This document shows positions 36,471 to 49,600 of a stretch of DNA of 64,000 nucleotides, piece by piece; the first letter of the stretch is position 1; each line of letters begins with the position of its first letter. Under the pieces are notes generated by a model. It saw only the letters and a list, made by a program, of their open reading frames with translations, was not told the origin of the DNA and made no database searches. The translations under genes were made by a program, and so were the position numbers. Origin of the DNA: Mimachlamys varia (taxonomy: Eukaryota; Mollusca; Bivalvia; Pectinida; Pectinidae). Location of the stretch: contig OX392534.1 in NCBI GenBank assembly GCA_947623455.1, positions 32,610,926 through 32,674,925 on the forward strand, read 5' to 3'.

Positions 36471-37356
36471 GTGTTTCGCGAGTGACATATGCAATAAAGC
36501 GATGCTTTCATAATATCGACAGACGCGATCTTATAATTCGTGTGGTGAAAACAACGTCCACTGATACCAATGTATGTACGGACGTATGCGGTTCTACTGT
36601 CTGCTGGTATTTTAGTCGACTGTTTTATTATTGGTTATATATTTATTTTCTGAAATACACTGTACATGTATGTTAGTTTCTAAGTTGTAGAGTAACTTCC
36701 CCTACAACGTACAGTAGAATACCTGTGTAATTTGCTTAAGTTTATTTGAGCTGATTGTGTATTGTTTAATTGGTTTTTTAATTGAACCAACAGTTATTAA
36801 TGCAACAATGTTTAAATTTTGATACACATTTGAAATGAGTACAGTGTATGTAAAAATCTTACATAGCATAGTTTAATACAATTAAGTTTTACCAATTTCA
36901 ATATGTAAAGCCCTATCACTATATGTGCTTAGCATTAACAAAGTTAAAACGACATTTTGAAGATTTTAAATCTAATTTTTGAATTTAATGTTCATATTCA
37001 TTATTTTCATCCTATGAAAGCAATCTGATAGCGTGCTGAATGAGGACACTCATATCAAATGTTTTTTTTATGATGATGATGATTCTGATGGCTAGGATGA
37101 AGATTATTTTGATGAAAGTTGTTGGTGCTGATGACGGCAATGACGACGATGATGATATCCATCATTAAAGTTTTCAGAAATTTACATTTTGACCGGCCGG
37201 ACACAGACACCGATAGGTCACTATCAGAACACATTTATACTATAAGTAGGCCTATGGACACTCGCACCACTTATATGTTACATATAAGATAGCAAAGGTT
37301 AATGTACCAATGTAGATGTTCACAAACGGGATATTATGTATTATCGCAAATTAAAT
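36471..37356. other. Upstream flank of the CaMKI-like gene
   Basis: Mostly AT-rich, with a GAT-rich imperfect microsatellite at about 37071-37160. Open frames at 36283-36676 on the plus strand overlap the promoter region and lack any family resemblance. Confidence 0.5.
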
Positions 37357-37612
37357 GGACCACAGGGACCTGCGAATTTGTTACAGCTAGTTTTGGATCT
37401 AAACCAAAGTCATTAGAGCAACTTTACACTTTTTGGAAGGTTTAGAACAATTTTCAATAAAAGTGGTTCTCAATGGTCATAAAGGCATTGAGAGGGCCTT
37501 TTTATCGAAAATTGACACCCCCCCCCCCCCCAAAAAAAAAAGTTTAAAATAACTGAAACTCCATAGTTTAGGTCCAAAATTAGCTCTAACAAATTCTCAG
37601 GTCCCTTTGTCC
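37357..37612. mobile_element. Fold-back MITE with TAAAT target duplication
   Basis: About 45-55 bp at each end are inverted copies: GGACCACAGGGACCTGCGAA on the left, and GGACAAAGGGACCTGAGAAT read inward from the right. TAAAT flanks both sides (37352-37356 and 37613-37617). The interior has a C12/A11 tract (about 37517-37541) and no coding capacity. The right end lies 13 bp from the start of the macrosatellite. Confidence 0.78.
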
Positions 37613-37625
37613 TAAATCACCTAAG

Positions 37626-40600
37626 GTAGCAGTGTACAGAAGGCTTTTGTGGCCATGGGTGATATTTTTGTACAATGAATAACCCCTATAATAGCATGCC
37701 TATGAAAATCTAAAAAAAAAAATAAAGGAGTAAAATTGGCTTAAGTATGATAAAGTGGACTTTGTTGACTTCACATTTGTAAAAAGAGAAAAATTTTTTT
37801 TTGGTTAGAGATTAAAATTTTGACCCTTCCGAAATGGGTGTCTACACAGGAAAAGCTAGCTTTACAGGAAGTGAAATTTCGACAACAGCACATGAGGGAA
37901 AATAGCGGAAAATCTAAGCGTACGACCTATGCTGGGACAGATATAATTCTGCAACCAAGTTAGTAAGCTTTAATTTTAGATAGAACTTAAGAAAAAAATT
38001 CCTATCTGCATAGGTCAAATTTTGTGTCAAAAACAGTGATATTTTGCATTTTTCGGTAATTTTTGATGTGGTAACCATGGTTTTCACACAAGTGCCATAC
38101 ATAGGATACATCAGTGTATACACTTTATAGTCCTTTTTTTGAATTGGAAATGATATACAATTTACAAAAATGTATACATTTACATCTATGCAGTGTACGG
38201 TTAAATCTCGGTGTTGACAATTCTCAGGCATTGGTCTTTTTTCCCATTAATCTCTAGATCTGCCGTACACAGCTACCATATACAGCACACAAAAAGTCAT
38301 GTTTTTGAAAAAAATAACTTTTCATGCTTGTTTGGTATTTACCTTGATTTATTTTAAGTTAAATCTAATTACTAAACTTAAGAAATCGAAATGAACCATT
38401 ATACGTGCCTGAACAAAGGGCAGTAACTCTTGTTTGCTTATAGGTTTTTTAAGCCTTTTCAATCTTGATTCCTGTTAACATTTTATTATACATTTAAAGT
38501 GGTCATATTTTGATCTATGTTCTACTTGGAAACATATATCTTTACAGCTATATCTCTTGAGTCATTCAGACATAATTTTAGTCTTTTTCATTCATATCAG
38601 CACTCGGTATCCATGGATACTGTACATAAATTTATATTTATTAAAAATAGGTAAAATTGTCTGTTTTCAATCAAATTTTGCTATAGTATCTGATTTCCCC
38701 CCAAACTAAACCAGCATAATGATTAGTCTAGTAAAGTCAATCATGAAAACTATGATTTTCCAAAATTACAGATGCAGAAAATGAGTTTTGAGGGAAATTT
38801 GATGGTTTTCACAACTTCTGAGAGTCACTGACATTTCTCGGTGAAGAAAAAGAAGGCAACCTTTATTTTGGCCTTTTTGTCTGTTATTTCAGTATCTGAC
38901 ATTTACGCAGTGTTCGTCGGCTAGGGCAGATGTGTCTGTTGCCAAAGTGTTGTTGTGATGGGTTTCCTGGTAGCCATTTTGATCTCAGTAAGTATTGATG
39001 ATGTCATACATACCCATTGATGACGTCACAGTTTTGATGACATCACAGTAACTATGACGTCATAAAATAAGATAAAACATAACATTATCACTAAACAGTC
39101 TTGTTTTCCCCATGCATAGGATCTCAAAGCGTCCAATTTCACCCATAATGGAATTTTTTTAATGAAAACTACAAACTTATTGAAGTTTTCATTTTTCAGA
39201 TTATCTCCCTTTATTGATAGTCTGAGAACAGAATTGGTAAAAATTCACCTTTCAGGGAAATTCATTTTACTCGGTAACTATTCAAGGGAGAAAGGAAACG
39301 GATACATCATTTTGTTCATTGTGTCATTTTCCAGACATCTAAAGGGTTTTGATTAAATTTTAAGGAATAGAAAATGATGTATATGGTAGCAGTGTACAGA
39401 AGGCTTTTGTGGCCATGGGTGATATTTTTGTACAATGAATAACCCCTATAATAGCATGCCTATGAAAATCTAAAAAAAAATAAGGAGTAAAATTGGCTTA
39501 AGTATGATAAAGTGGACTTTGTTGACTTCACATTTGTAAAAAGAGAAAAATTTTTTTTTGGTTAGAGATTAAAATTTTGACCCTTCCGAAATGGGTGTCT
39601 ACACAGGAAAAGCTAGCTTTACAGGAAGTGAAATTTCGACAACAGCACATGAGGGAAAATAGCGGAAAATCTAAGCGTACGACCTATGCTGGGACAGATA
39701 TAATTCTGCAACCAAGTTAGTAAGCTTTAATTTTAGATAGAACTTAAGAAAAAAATTCCTATCTGCATAGGTCAAATTTTGTGTCAAAAACAGTGATATT
39801 TTGCATTTTTCGGTAATTTTTGATGTGGTAACCATGGTTTTCACACAAGTGCCATACATAGGATACATCAGTGTATACACTTTATAGTCCTTTTTTTGAA
39901 TTGGAAATGATATACAATTTACAAAAATGTATACATTTACATCTATGCAGTGTACGGTTAAATCTCGGTGTTGACAATTCTCAGGCATTGGTCTTTTTTC
40001 CCATTAATCTCTAGATCTGCCGTACACAGCTACCATATACAGCACACAAAAAGTCATGTTTTTGAAAAAAATAACTTTTCATGCTTGTTTGGTATTTACC
40101 TTGATTTATTTTAAGTTAAATCTAATTACTAAACTTAAGAAATCGAAATGAACCATTATACGTGCCTGAACAAAGGGCAGTAACTCTTGTTTGCTTATAG
40201 GTTTTTTAAGCCTTTTCAATCTTGATTCCTGTTAACATTTTATTATACATTTAAAGTGGTCATATTTTGATCTATGTTCTACTTGGAAACATATATCTTT
40301 ACAGCTATATCTCTTGAGTCATTCAGACATAATTTTAGTCTTTTTCATTCATATCAGCACTCGGTATCCATGGATACTGTACATAAATTTATATTTATTA
40401 AAAATAGGTAAAATTGTCTGTTTTCAATCAAATTTTGCTATAGTATCTGATTTCCCCCCAAACTAAACCAGCATAATGATTAGTCTAGTAAAGTCAATCA
40501 TGAAAACTATGATTTTCCAAAATTACAGATGCAGAAAATGAGTTTTGAGGGAAATTTGATGGTTTTCACAACTTCTGAGAGTCACTGACATTTCTCGGTG

Positions 40601-43600
40601 AAGAAAAAGAAGGCAACCTTTATTTTGGCCTTTTTGTCTGTTATTTCAGTATCTGACATTTACGCAGTGTTCGTCGGCTAGGGCAGATGTGTCTGTTGCC
40701 AAAGTGTTGTTGTGATGGGTTTCCTGGTAGCCATTTTGATCTCAGTAAGTATTGATGATGTCATACATACCCATTGATGACGTCACAGTTTTGATGACAT
40801 CACAGTAACTATGACGTCATAAAATAAGATAAAACATAACATTATCACTAAACAGTCTTGTTTTCCCCATGCATAGGATCTCAAAGCGTCCAATTTCACC
40901 CATAATGGAATTTTTTTAATGAAAACTACAAACTTATTGAAGTTTTCATTTTTCAGATTATCTCCCTTTATTGATAGTCTGAGAACAGAATTGGTAAAAA
41001 TTCACCTTTCAGGGAAATTCATTTTACTCGGTAACTATTCAAGGGAGAAAGGAAACGGATACATCATTTTGTTCATTGTGTCATTTTCCAGACATCTAAA
41101 GGGTTTTGATTAAATTTTAAGGAATAGAAAATGATGTATATGGTAGCAGTGTACAGAAGGCTTTTGTGGCCATGGGTGATATTTTTGTACAATGAATAAC
41201 CCCTATAATAGCATGCCTATGAAAATCTAAAAAAAAATAAGGAGTAAAATTGGCTTAAGTATGATAAAGTGGACTTTGTTGACTTCACATTTGTAAAAAG
41301 AGAAAAATTTTTTTTTGGTTAGAGATTAAAATTTTGACCCTTCCGAAATGGGTGTCTACACAGGAAAAGCTAGCTTTACAGGAAGTGAAATTTCGACAAC
41401 AGCACATGAGGGAAAATAGCGGAAAATCTAAGCGTACGACCTATGCTGGGACAGATATAATTCTGCAACCAAGTTAGTAAGCTTTAATTTTAGATAGAAC
41501 TTAAGAAAAAAATTCCTATCTGCATAGGTCAAATTTTGTGTCAAAAACAGTGATATTTTGCATTTTTCGGTAATTTTTGATGTGGTAACCATGGTTTTCA
41601 CACAAGTGCCATACATAGGATACATCAGTGTATACACTTTATAGTCCTTTTTTTGAATTGGAAATGATATACAATTTACAAAAATGTATACATTTACATC
41701 TATGCAGTGTACGGTTAAATCTCGGTGTTGACAATTCTCAGGCATTGGTCTTTTTTCCCATTAATCTCTAGATCTGCCGTACACAGCTACCATATACAGC
41801 ACACAAAAAGTCATGTTTTTGAAAAAAATAACTTTTCATGCTTGTTTGGTATTTACCTTGATTTATTTTAAGTTAAATCTAATTACTAAACTTAAGAAAT
41901 CGAAATGAACCATTATACGTGCCTGAACAAAGGGCAGTAACTCTTGTTTGCTTATAGGTTTTTTAAGCCTTTTCAATCTTGATTCCTGTTAACATTTTAT
42001 TATACATTTAAAGTGGTCATATTTTGATCTATGTTCTACTTGGAAACATATATCTTTACAGCTATATCTCTTGAGTCATTCAGACATAATTTTAGTCTTT
42101 TTCATTCATATCAGCACTCGGTATCCATGGATACTGTACATAAATTTATATTTATTAAAAATAGGTAAAATTGTCTGTTTTCAATCAAATTTTGCTATAG
42201 TATCTGATTTCCCCCCAAACTAAACCAGCATAATGATTAGTCTAGTAAAGTCAATCATGAAAACTATGATTTTCCAAAATTACAGATGCAGAAAATGAGT
42301 TTTGAGGGAAATTTGATGGTTTTCACAACTTCTGAGAGTCACTGACATTTCTCGGTGAAGAAAAAGAAGGCAACCTTTATTTTGGCCTTTTTGTCTGTTA
42401 TTTCAGTATCTGACATTTACGCAGTGTTCGTCGGCTAGGGCAGATGTGTCTGTTGCCAAAGTGTTGTTGTGATGGGTTTCCTGGTAGCCATTTTGATCTC
42501 AGTAAGTATTGATGATGTCATACATACCCATTGATGACGTCACAGTTTTGATGACATCACAGTAACTATGACGTCATAAAATAAGATAAAACATAACATT
42601 ATCACTAAACAGTCTTGTTTTCCCCATGCATAGGATCTCAAAGCGTCCAATTTCACCCATAATGGAATTTTTTTAATGAAAACTACAAACTTATTGAAGT
42701 TTTCATTTTTCAGATTATCTCCCTTTATTGATAGTCTGAGAACAGAATTGGTAAAAATTCACCTTTCAGGGAAATTCATTTTACTCGGTAACTATTCAAG
42801 GGAGAAAGGAAACGGATACATCATTTTGTTCATTGTGTCATTTTCCAGACATCTAAAGGGTTTTGATTAAATTTTAAGGAATAGAAAATGATGTATATGG
42901 TAGCAGTGTACAGAAGGCTTTTGTGGCCATGGGTGATATTTTTGTACAATGAATAACCCCTATAATAGCATGCCTATGAAAATCTAAAAAAAAATAAGGA
43001 GTAAAATTGGCTTAAGTATGATAAAGTGGACTTTGTTGACTTCACATTTGTAAAAAGAGAAAAATTTTTTTTTGGTTAGAGATTAAAATTTTGACCCTTC
43101 CGAAATGGGTGTCTACACAGGAAAAGCTAGCTTTACAGGAAGTGAAATTTCGACAACAGCACATGAGGGAAAATAGCGGAAAATCTAAGCGTACGACCTA
43201 TGCTGGGACAGATATAATTCTGCAACCAAGTTAGTAAGCTTTAATTTTAGATAGAACTTAAGAAAAAAATTCCTATCTGCATAGGTCAAATTTTGTGTCA
43301 AAAACAGTGATATTTTGCATTTTTCGGTAATTTTTGATGTGGTAACCATGGTTTTCACACAAGTGCCATACATAGGATACATCAGTGTATACACTTTATA
43401 GTCCTTTTTTTGAATTGGAAATGATATACAATTTACAAAAATGTATACATTTACATCTATGCAGTGTACGGTTAAATCTCGGTGTTGACAATTCTCAGGC
43501 ATTGGTCTTTTTTCCCATTAATCTCTAGATCTGCCGTACACAGCTACCATATACAGCACACAAAAAGTCATGTTTTTGAAAAAAATAACTTTTCATGCTT

Positions 43601-46600
43601 GTTTGGTATTTACCTTGATTTATTTTAAGTTAAATCTAATTACTAAACTTAAGAAATCGAAATGAACCATTATACGTGCCTGAACAAAGGGCAGTAACTC
43701 TTGTTTGCTTATAGGTTTTTTAAGCCTTTTCAATCTTGATTCCTGTTAACATTTTATTATACATTTAAAGTGGTCATATTTTGATCTATGTTCTACTTGG
43801 AAACATATATCTTTACAGCTATATCTCTTGAGTCATTCAGACATAATTTTAGTCTTTTTCATTCATATCAGCACTCGGTATCCATGGATACTGTACATAA
43901 ATTTATATTTATTAAAAATAGGTAAAATTGTCTGTTTTCAATCAAATTTTGCTATAGTATCTGATTTCCCCCCAAACTAAACCAGCATAATGATTAGTCT
44001 AGTAAAGTCAATCATGAAAACTATGATTTTCCAAAATTACAGATGCAGAAAATGAGTTTTGAGGGAAATTTGATGGTTTTCACAACTTCTGAGAGTCACT
44101 GACATTTCTCGGTGAAGAAAAAGAAGGCAACCTTTATTTTGGCCTTTTTGTCTGTTATTTCAGTATCTGACATTTACGCAGTGTTCGTCGGCTAGGGCAG
44201 ATGTGTCTGTTGCCAAAGTGTTGTTGTGATGGGTTTCCTGGTAGCCATTTTGATCTCAGTAAGTATTGATGATGTCATACATACCCATTGATGACGTCAC
44301 AGTTTTGATGACATCACAGTAACTATGACGTCATAAAATAAGATAAAACATAACATTATCACTAAACAGTCTTGTTTTCCCCATGCATAGGATCTCAAAG
44401 CGTCCAATTTCACCCATAATGGAATTTTTTTAATGAAAACTACAAACTTATTGAAGTTTTCATTTTTCAGATTATCTCCCTTTATTGATAGTCTGAGAAC
44501 AGAATTGGTAAAAATTCACCTTTCAGGGAAATTCATTTTACTCGGTAACTATTCAAGGGAGAAAGGAAACGGATACATCATTTTGTTCATTGTGTCATTT
44601 TCCAGACATCTAAAGGGTTTTGATTAAATTTTAAGGAATAGAAAATGATGTATATGGTAGCAGTGTACAGAAGGCTTTTGTGGCCATGGGTGATATTTTT
44701 GTACAATGAATAACCCCTATAATAGCATGCCTATGAAAATCTAAAAAAAAATAAGGAGTAAAATTGGCTTAAGTATGATAAAGTGGACTTTGTTGACTTC
44801 ACATTTGTAAAAAGAGAAAAATTTTTTTTTGGTTAGAGATTAAAATTTTGACCCTTCCGAAATGGGTGTCTACACAGGAAAAGCTAGCTTTACAGGAAGT
44901 GAAATTTCGACAACAGCACATGAGGGAAAATAGCGGAAAATCTAAGCGTACGACCTATGCTGGGACAGATATAATTCTGCAACCAAGTTAGTAAGCTTTA
45001 ATTTTAGATAGAACTTAAGAAAAAAATTCCTATCTGCATAGGTCAAATTTTGTGTCAAAAACAGTGATATTTTGCATTTTTCGGTAATTTTTGATGTGGT
45101 AACCATGGTTTTCACACAAGTGCCATACATAGGATACATCAGTGTATACACTTTATAGTCCTTTTTTTGAATTGGAAATGATATACAATTTACAAAAATG
45201 TATACATTTACATCTATGCAGTGTACGGTTAAATCTCGGTGTTGACAATTCTCAGGCATTGGTCTTTTTTCCCATTAATCTCTAGATCTGCCGTACACAG
45301 CTACCATATACAGCACACAAAAAGTCATGTTTTTGAAAAAAATAACTTTTCATGCTTGTTTGGTATTTACCTTGATTTATTTTAAGTTAAATCTAATTAC
45401 TAAACTTAAGAAATCGAAATGAACCATTATACGTGCCTGAACAAAGGGCAGTAACTCTTGTTTGCTTATAGGTTTTTTAAGCCTTTTCAATCTTGATTCC
45501 TGTTAACATTTTATTATACATTTAAAGTGGTCATATTTTGATCTATGTTCTACTTGGAAACATATATCTTTACAGCTATATCTCTTGAGTCATTCAGACA
45601 TAATTTTAGTCTTTTTCATTCATATCAGCACTCGGTATCCATGGATACTGTACATAAATTTATATTTATTAAAAATAGGTAAAATTGTCTGTTTTCAATC
45701 AAATTTTGCTATAGTATCTGATTTCCCCCCAAACTAAACCAGCATAATGATTAGTCTAGTAAAGTCAATCATGAAAACTATGATTTTCCAAAATTACAGA
45801 TGCAGAAAATGAGTTTTGAGGGAAATTTGATGGTTTTCACAACTTCTGAGAGTCACTGACATTTCTCGGTGAAGAAAAAGAAGGCAACCTTTATTTTGGC
45901 CTTTTTGTCTGTTATTTCAGTATCTGACATTTACGCAGTGTTCGTCGGCTAGGGCAGATGTGTCTGTTGCCAAAGTGTTGTTGTGATGGGTTTCCTGGTA
46001 GCCATTTTGATCTCAGTAAGTATTGATGATGTCATACATACCCATTGATGACGTCACAGTTTTGATGACATCACAGTAACTATGACGTCATAAAATAAGA
46101 TAAAACATAACATTATCACTAAACAGTCTTGTTTTCCCCATGCATAGGATCTCAAAGCGTCCAATTTCACCCATAATGGAATTTTTTTAATGAAAACTAC
46201 AAACTTATTGAAGTTTTCATTTTTCAGATTATCTCCCTTTATTGATAGTCTGAGAACAGAATTGGTAAAAATTCACCTTTCAGGGAAATTCATTTTACTC
46301 GGTAACTATTCAAGGGAGAAAGGAAACGGATACATCATTTTGTTCATTGTGTCATTTTCCAGACATCTAAAGGGTTTTGATTAAATTTTAAGGAATAGAA
46401 AATGATGTATATGGTAGCAGTGTACAGAAGGCTTTTGTGGCCATGGGTGATATTTTTGTACAATGAATAACCCCTATAATAGCATGCCTATGAAAATCTA
46501 AAAAAAAATAAGGAGTAAAATTGGCTTAAGTATGATAAAGTGGACTTTGTTGACTTCACATTTGTAAAAAGAGAAAAATTTTTTTTTGGTTAGAGATTAA

Positions 46601-49600
46601 AATTTTGACCCTTCCGAAATGGGTGTCTACACAGGAAAAGCTAGCTTTACAGGAAGTGAAATTTCGACAACAGCACATGAGGGAAAATAGCGGAAAATCT
46701 AAGCGTACGACCTATGCTGGGACAGATATAATTCTGCAACCAAGTTAGTAAGCTTTAATTTTAGATAGAACTTAAGAAAAAAATTCCTATCTGCATAGGT
46801 CAAATTTTGTGTCAAAAACAGTGATATTTTGCATTTTTCGGTAATTTTTGATGTGGTAACCATGGTTTTCACACAAGTGCCATACATAGGATACATCAGT
46901 GTATACACTTTATAGTCCTTTTTTTGAATTGGAAATGATATACAATTTACAAAAATGTATACATTTACATCTATGCAGTGTACGGTTAAATCTCGGTGTT
47001 GACAATTCTCAGGCATTGGTCTTTTTTCCCATTAATCTCTAGATCTGCCGTACACAGCTACCATATACAGCACACAAAAAGTCATGTTTTTGAAAAAAAT
47101 AACTTTTCATGCTTGTTTGGTATTTACCTTGATTTATTTTAAGTTAAATCTAATTACTAAACTTAAGAAATCGAAATGAACCATTATACGTGCCTGAACA
47201 AAGGGCAGTAACTCTTGTTTGCTTATAGGTTTTTTAAGCCTTTTCAATCTTGATTCCTGTTAACATTTTATTATACATTTAAAGTGGTCATATTTTGATC
47301 TATGTTCTACTTGGAAACATATATCTTTACAGCTATATCTCTTGAGTCATTCAGACATAATTTTAGTCTTTTTCATTCATATCAGCACTCGGTATCCATG
47401 GATACTGTACATAAATTTATATTTATTAAAAATAGGTAAAATTGTCTGTTTTCAATCAAATTTTGCTATAGTATCTGATTTCCCCCCAAACTAAACCAGC
47501 ATAATGATTAGTCTAGTAAAGTCAATCATGAAAACTATGATTTTCCAAAATTACAGATGCAGAAAATGAGTTTTGAGGGAAATTTGATGGTTTTCACAAC
47601 TTCTGAGAGTCACTGACATTTCTCGGTGAAGAAAAAGAAGGCAACCTTTATTTTGGCCTTTTTGTCTGTTATTTCAGTATCTGACATTTACGCAGTGTTC
47701 GTCGGCTAGGGCAGATGTGTCTGTTGCCAAAGTGTTGTTGTGATGGGTTTCCTGGTAGCCATTTTGATCTCAGTAAGTATTGATGATGTCATACATACCC
47801 ATTGATGACGTCACAGTTTTGATGACATCACAGTAACTATGACGTCATAAAATAAGATAAAACATAACATTATCACTAAACAGTCTTGTTTTCCCCATGC
47901 ATAGGATCTCAAAGCGTCCAATTTCACCCATAATGGAATTTTTTTAATGAAAACTACAAACTTATTGAAGTTTTCATTTTTCAGATTATCTCCCTTTATT
48001 GATAGTCTGAGAACAGAATTGGTAAAAATTCACCTTTCAGGGAAATTCATTTTACTCGGTAACTATTCAAGGGAGAAAGGAAACGGATACATCATTTTGT
48101 TCATTGTGTCATTTTCCAGACATCTAAAGGGTTTTGATTAAATTTTAAGGAATAGAAAATGATGTATATGGTAGCAGTGTACAGAAGGCTTTTGTGGCCA
48201 TGGGTGATATTTTTGTACAATGAATAACCCCTATAATAGCATGCCTATGAAAATCTAAAAAAAAATAAGGAGTAAAATTGGCTTAAGTATGATAAAGTGG
48301 ACTTTGTTGACTTCACATTTGTAAAAAGAGAAAAATTTTTTTTTGGTTAGAGATTAAAATTTTGACCCTTCCGAAATGGGTGTCTACACAGGAAAAGCTA
48401 GCTTTACAGGAAGTGAAATTTCGACAACAGCACATGAGGGAAAATAGCGGAAAATCTAAGCGTACGACCTATGCTGGGACAGATATAATTCTGCAACCAA
48501 GTTAGTAAGCTTTAATTTTAGATAGAACTTAAGAAAAAAATTCCTATCTGCATAGGTCAAATTTTGTGTCAAAAACAGTGATATTTTGCATTTTTCGGTA
48601 ATTTTTGATGTGGTAACCATGGTTTTCACACAAGTGCCATACATAGGATACATCAGTGTATACACTTTATAGTCCTTTTTTTGAATTGGAAATGATATAC
48701 AATTTACAAAAATGTATACATTTACATCTATGCAGTGTACGGTTAAATCTCGGTGTTGACAATTCTCAGGCATTGGTCTTTTTTCCCATTAATCTCTAGA
48801 TCTGCCGTACACAGCTACCATATACAGCACACAAAAAGTCATGTTTTTGAAAAAAATAACTTTTCATGCTTGTTTGGTATTTACCTTGATTTATTTTAAG
48901 TTAAATCTAATTACTAAACTTAAGAAATCGAAATGAACCATTATACGTGCCTGAACAAAGGGCAGTAACTCTTGTTTGCTTATAGGTTTTTTAAGCCTTT
49001 TCAATCTTGATTCCTGTTAACATTTTATTATACATTTAAAGTGGTCATATTTTGATCTATGTTCTACTTGGAAACATATATCTTTACAGCTATATCTCTT
49101 GAGTCATTCAGACATAATTTTAGTCTTTTTCATTCATATCAGCACTCGGTATCCATGGATACTGTACATAAATTTATATTTATTAAAAATAGGTAAAATT
49201 GTCTGTTTTCAATCAAATTTTGCTATAGTATCTGATTTCCCCCCAAACTAAACCAGCATAATGATTAGTCTAGTAAAGTCAATCATGAAAACTATGATTT
49301 TCCAAAATTACAGATGCAGAAAATGAGTTTTGAGGGAAATTTGATGGTTTTCACAACTTCTGAGAGTCACTGACATTTCTCGGTGAAGAAAAAGAAGGCA
49401 ACCTTTATTTTGGCCTTTTTGTCTGTTATTTCAGTATCTGACATTTACGCAGTGTTCGTCGGCTAGGGCAGATGTGTCTGTTGCCAAAGTGTTGTTGTGA
49501 TGGGTTTCCTGGTAGCCATTTTGATCTCAGTAAGTATTGATGATGTCATACATACCCATTGATGACGTCACAGTTTTGATGACATCACAGTAACTATGAC

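Noticed and set aside
36283..36676. Plus-strand open frames over the CaMKI promoter
   Set aside because: One starts at TTG, they overlap in different frames, and neither has a recognisable product. They are shadows of the higher-GC promoter region.
37914..38231. 105-codon minus-strand frame repeated in every macrosatellite unit
   Set aside because: No domain, signal or family resemblance; identical copies give no evidence of coding constraint. Kept only as a description within the repeat.
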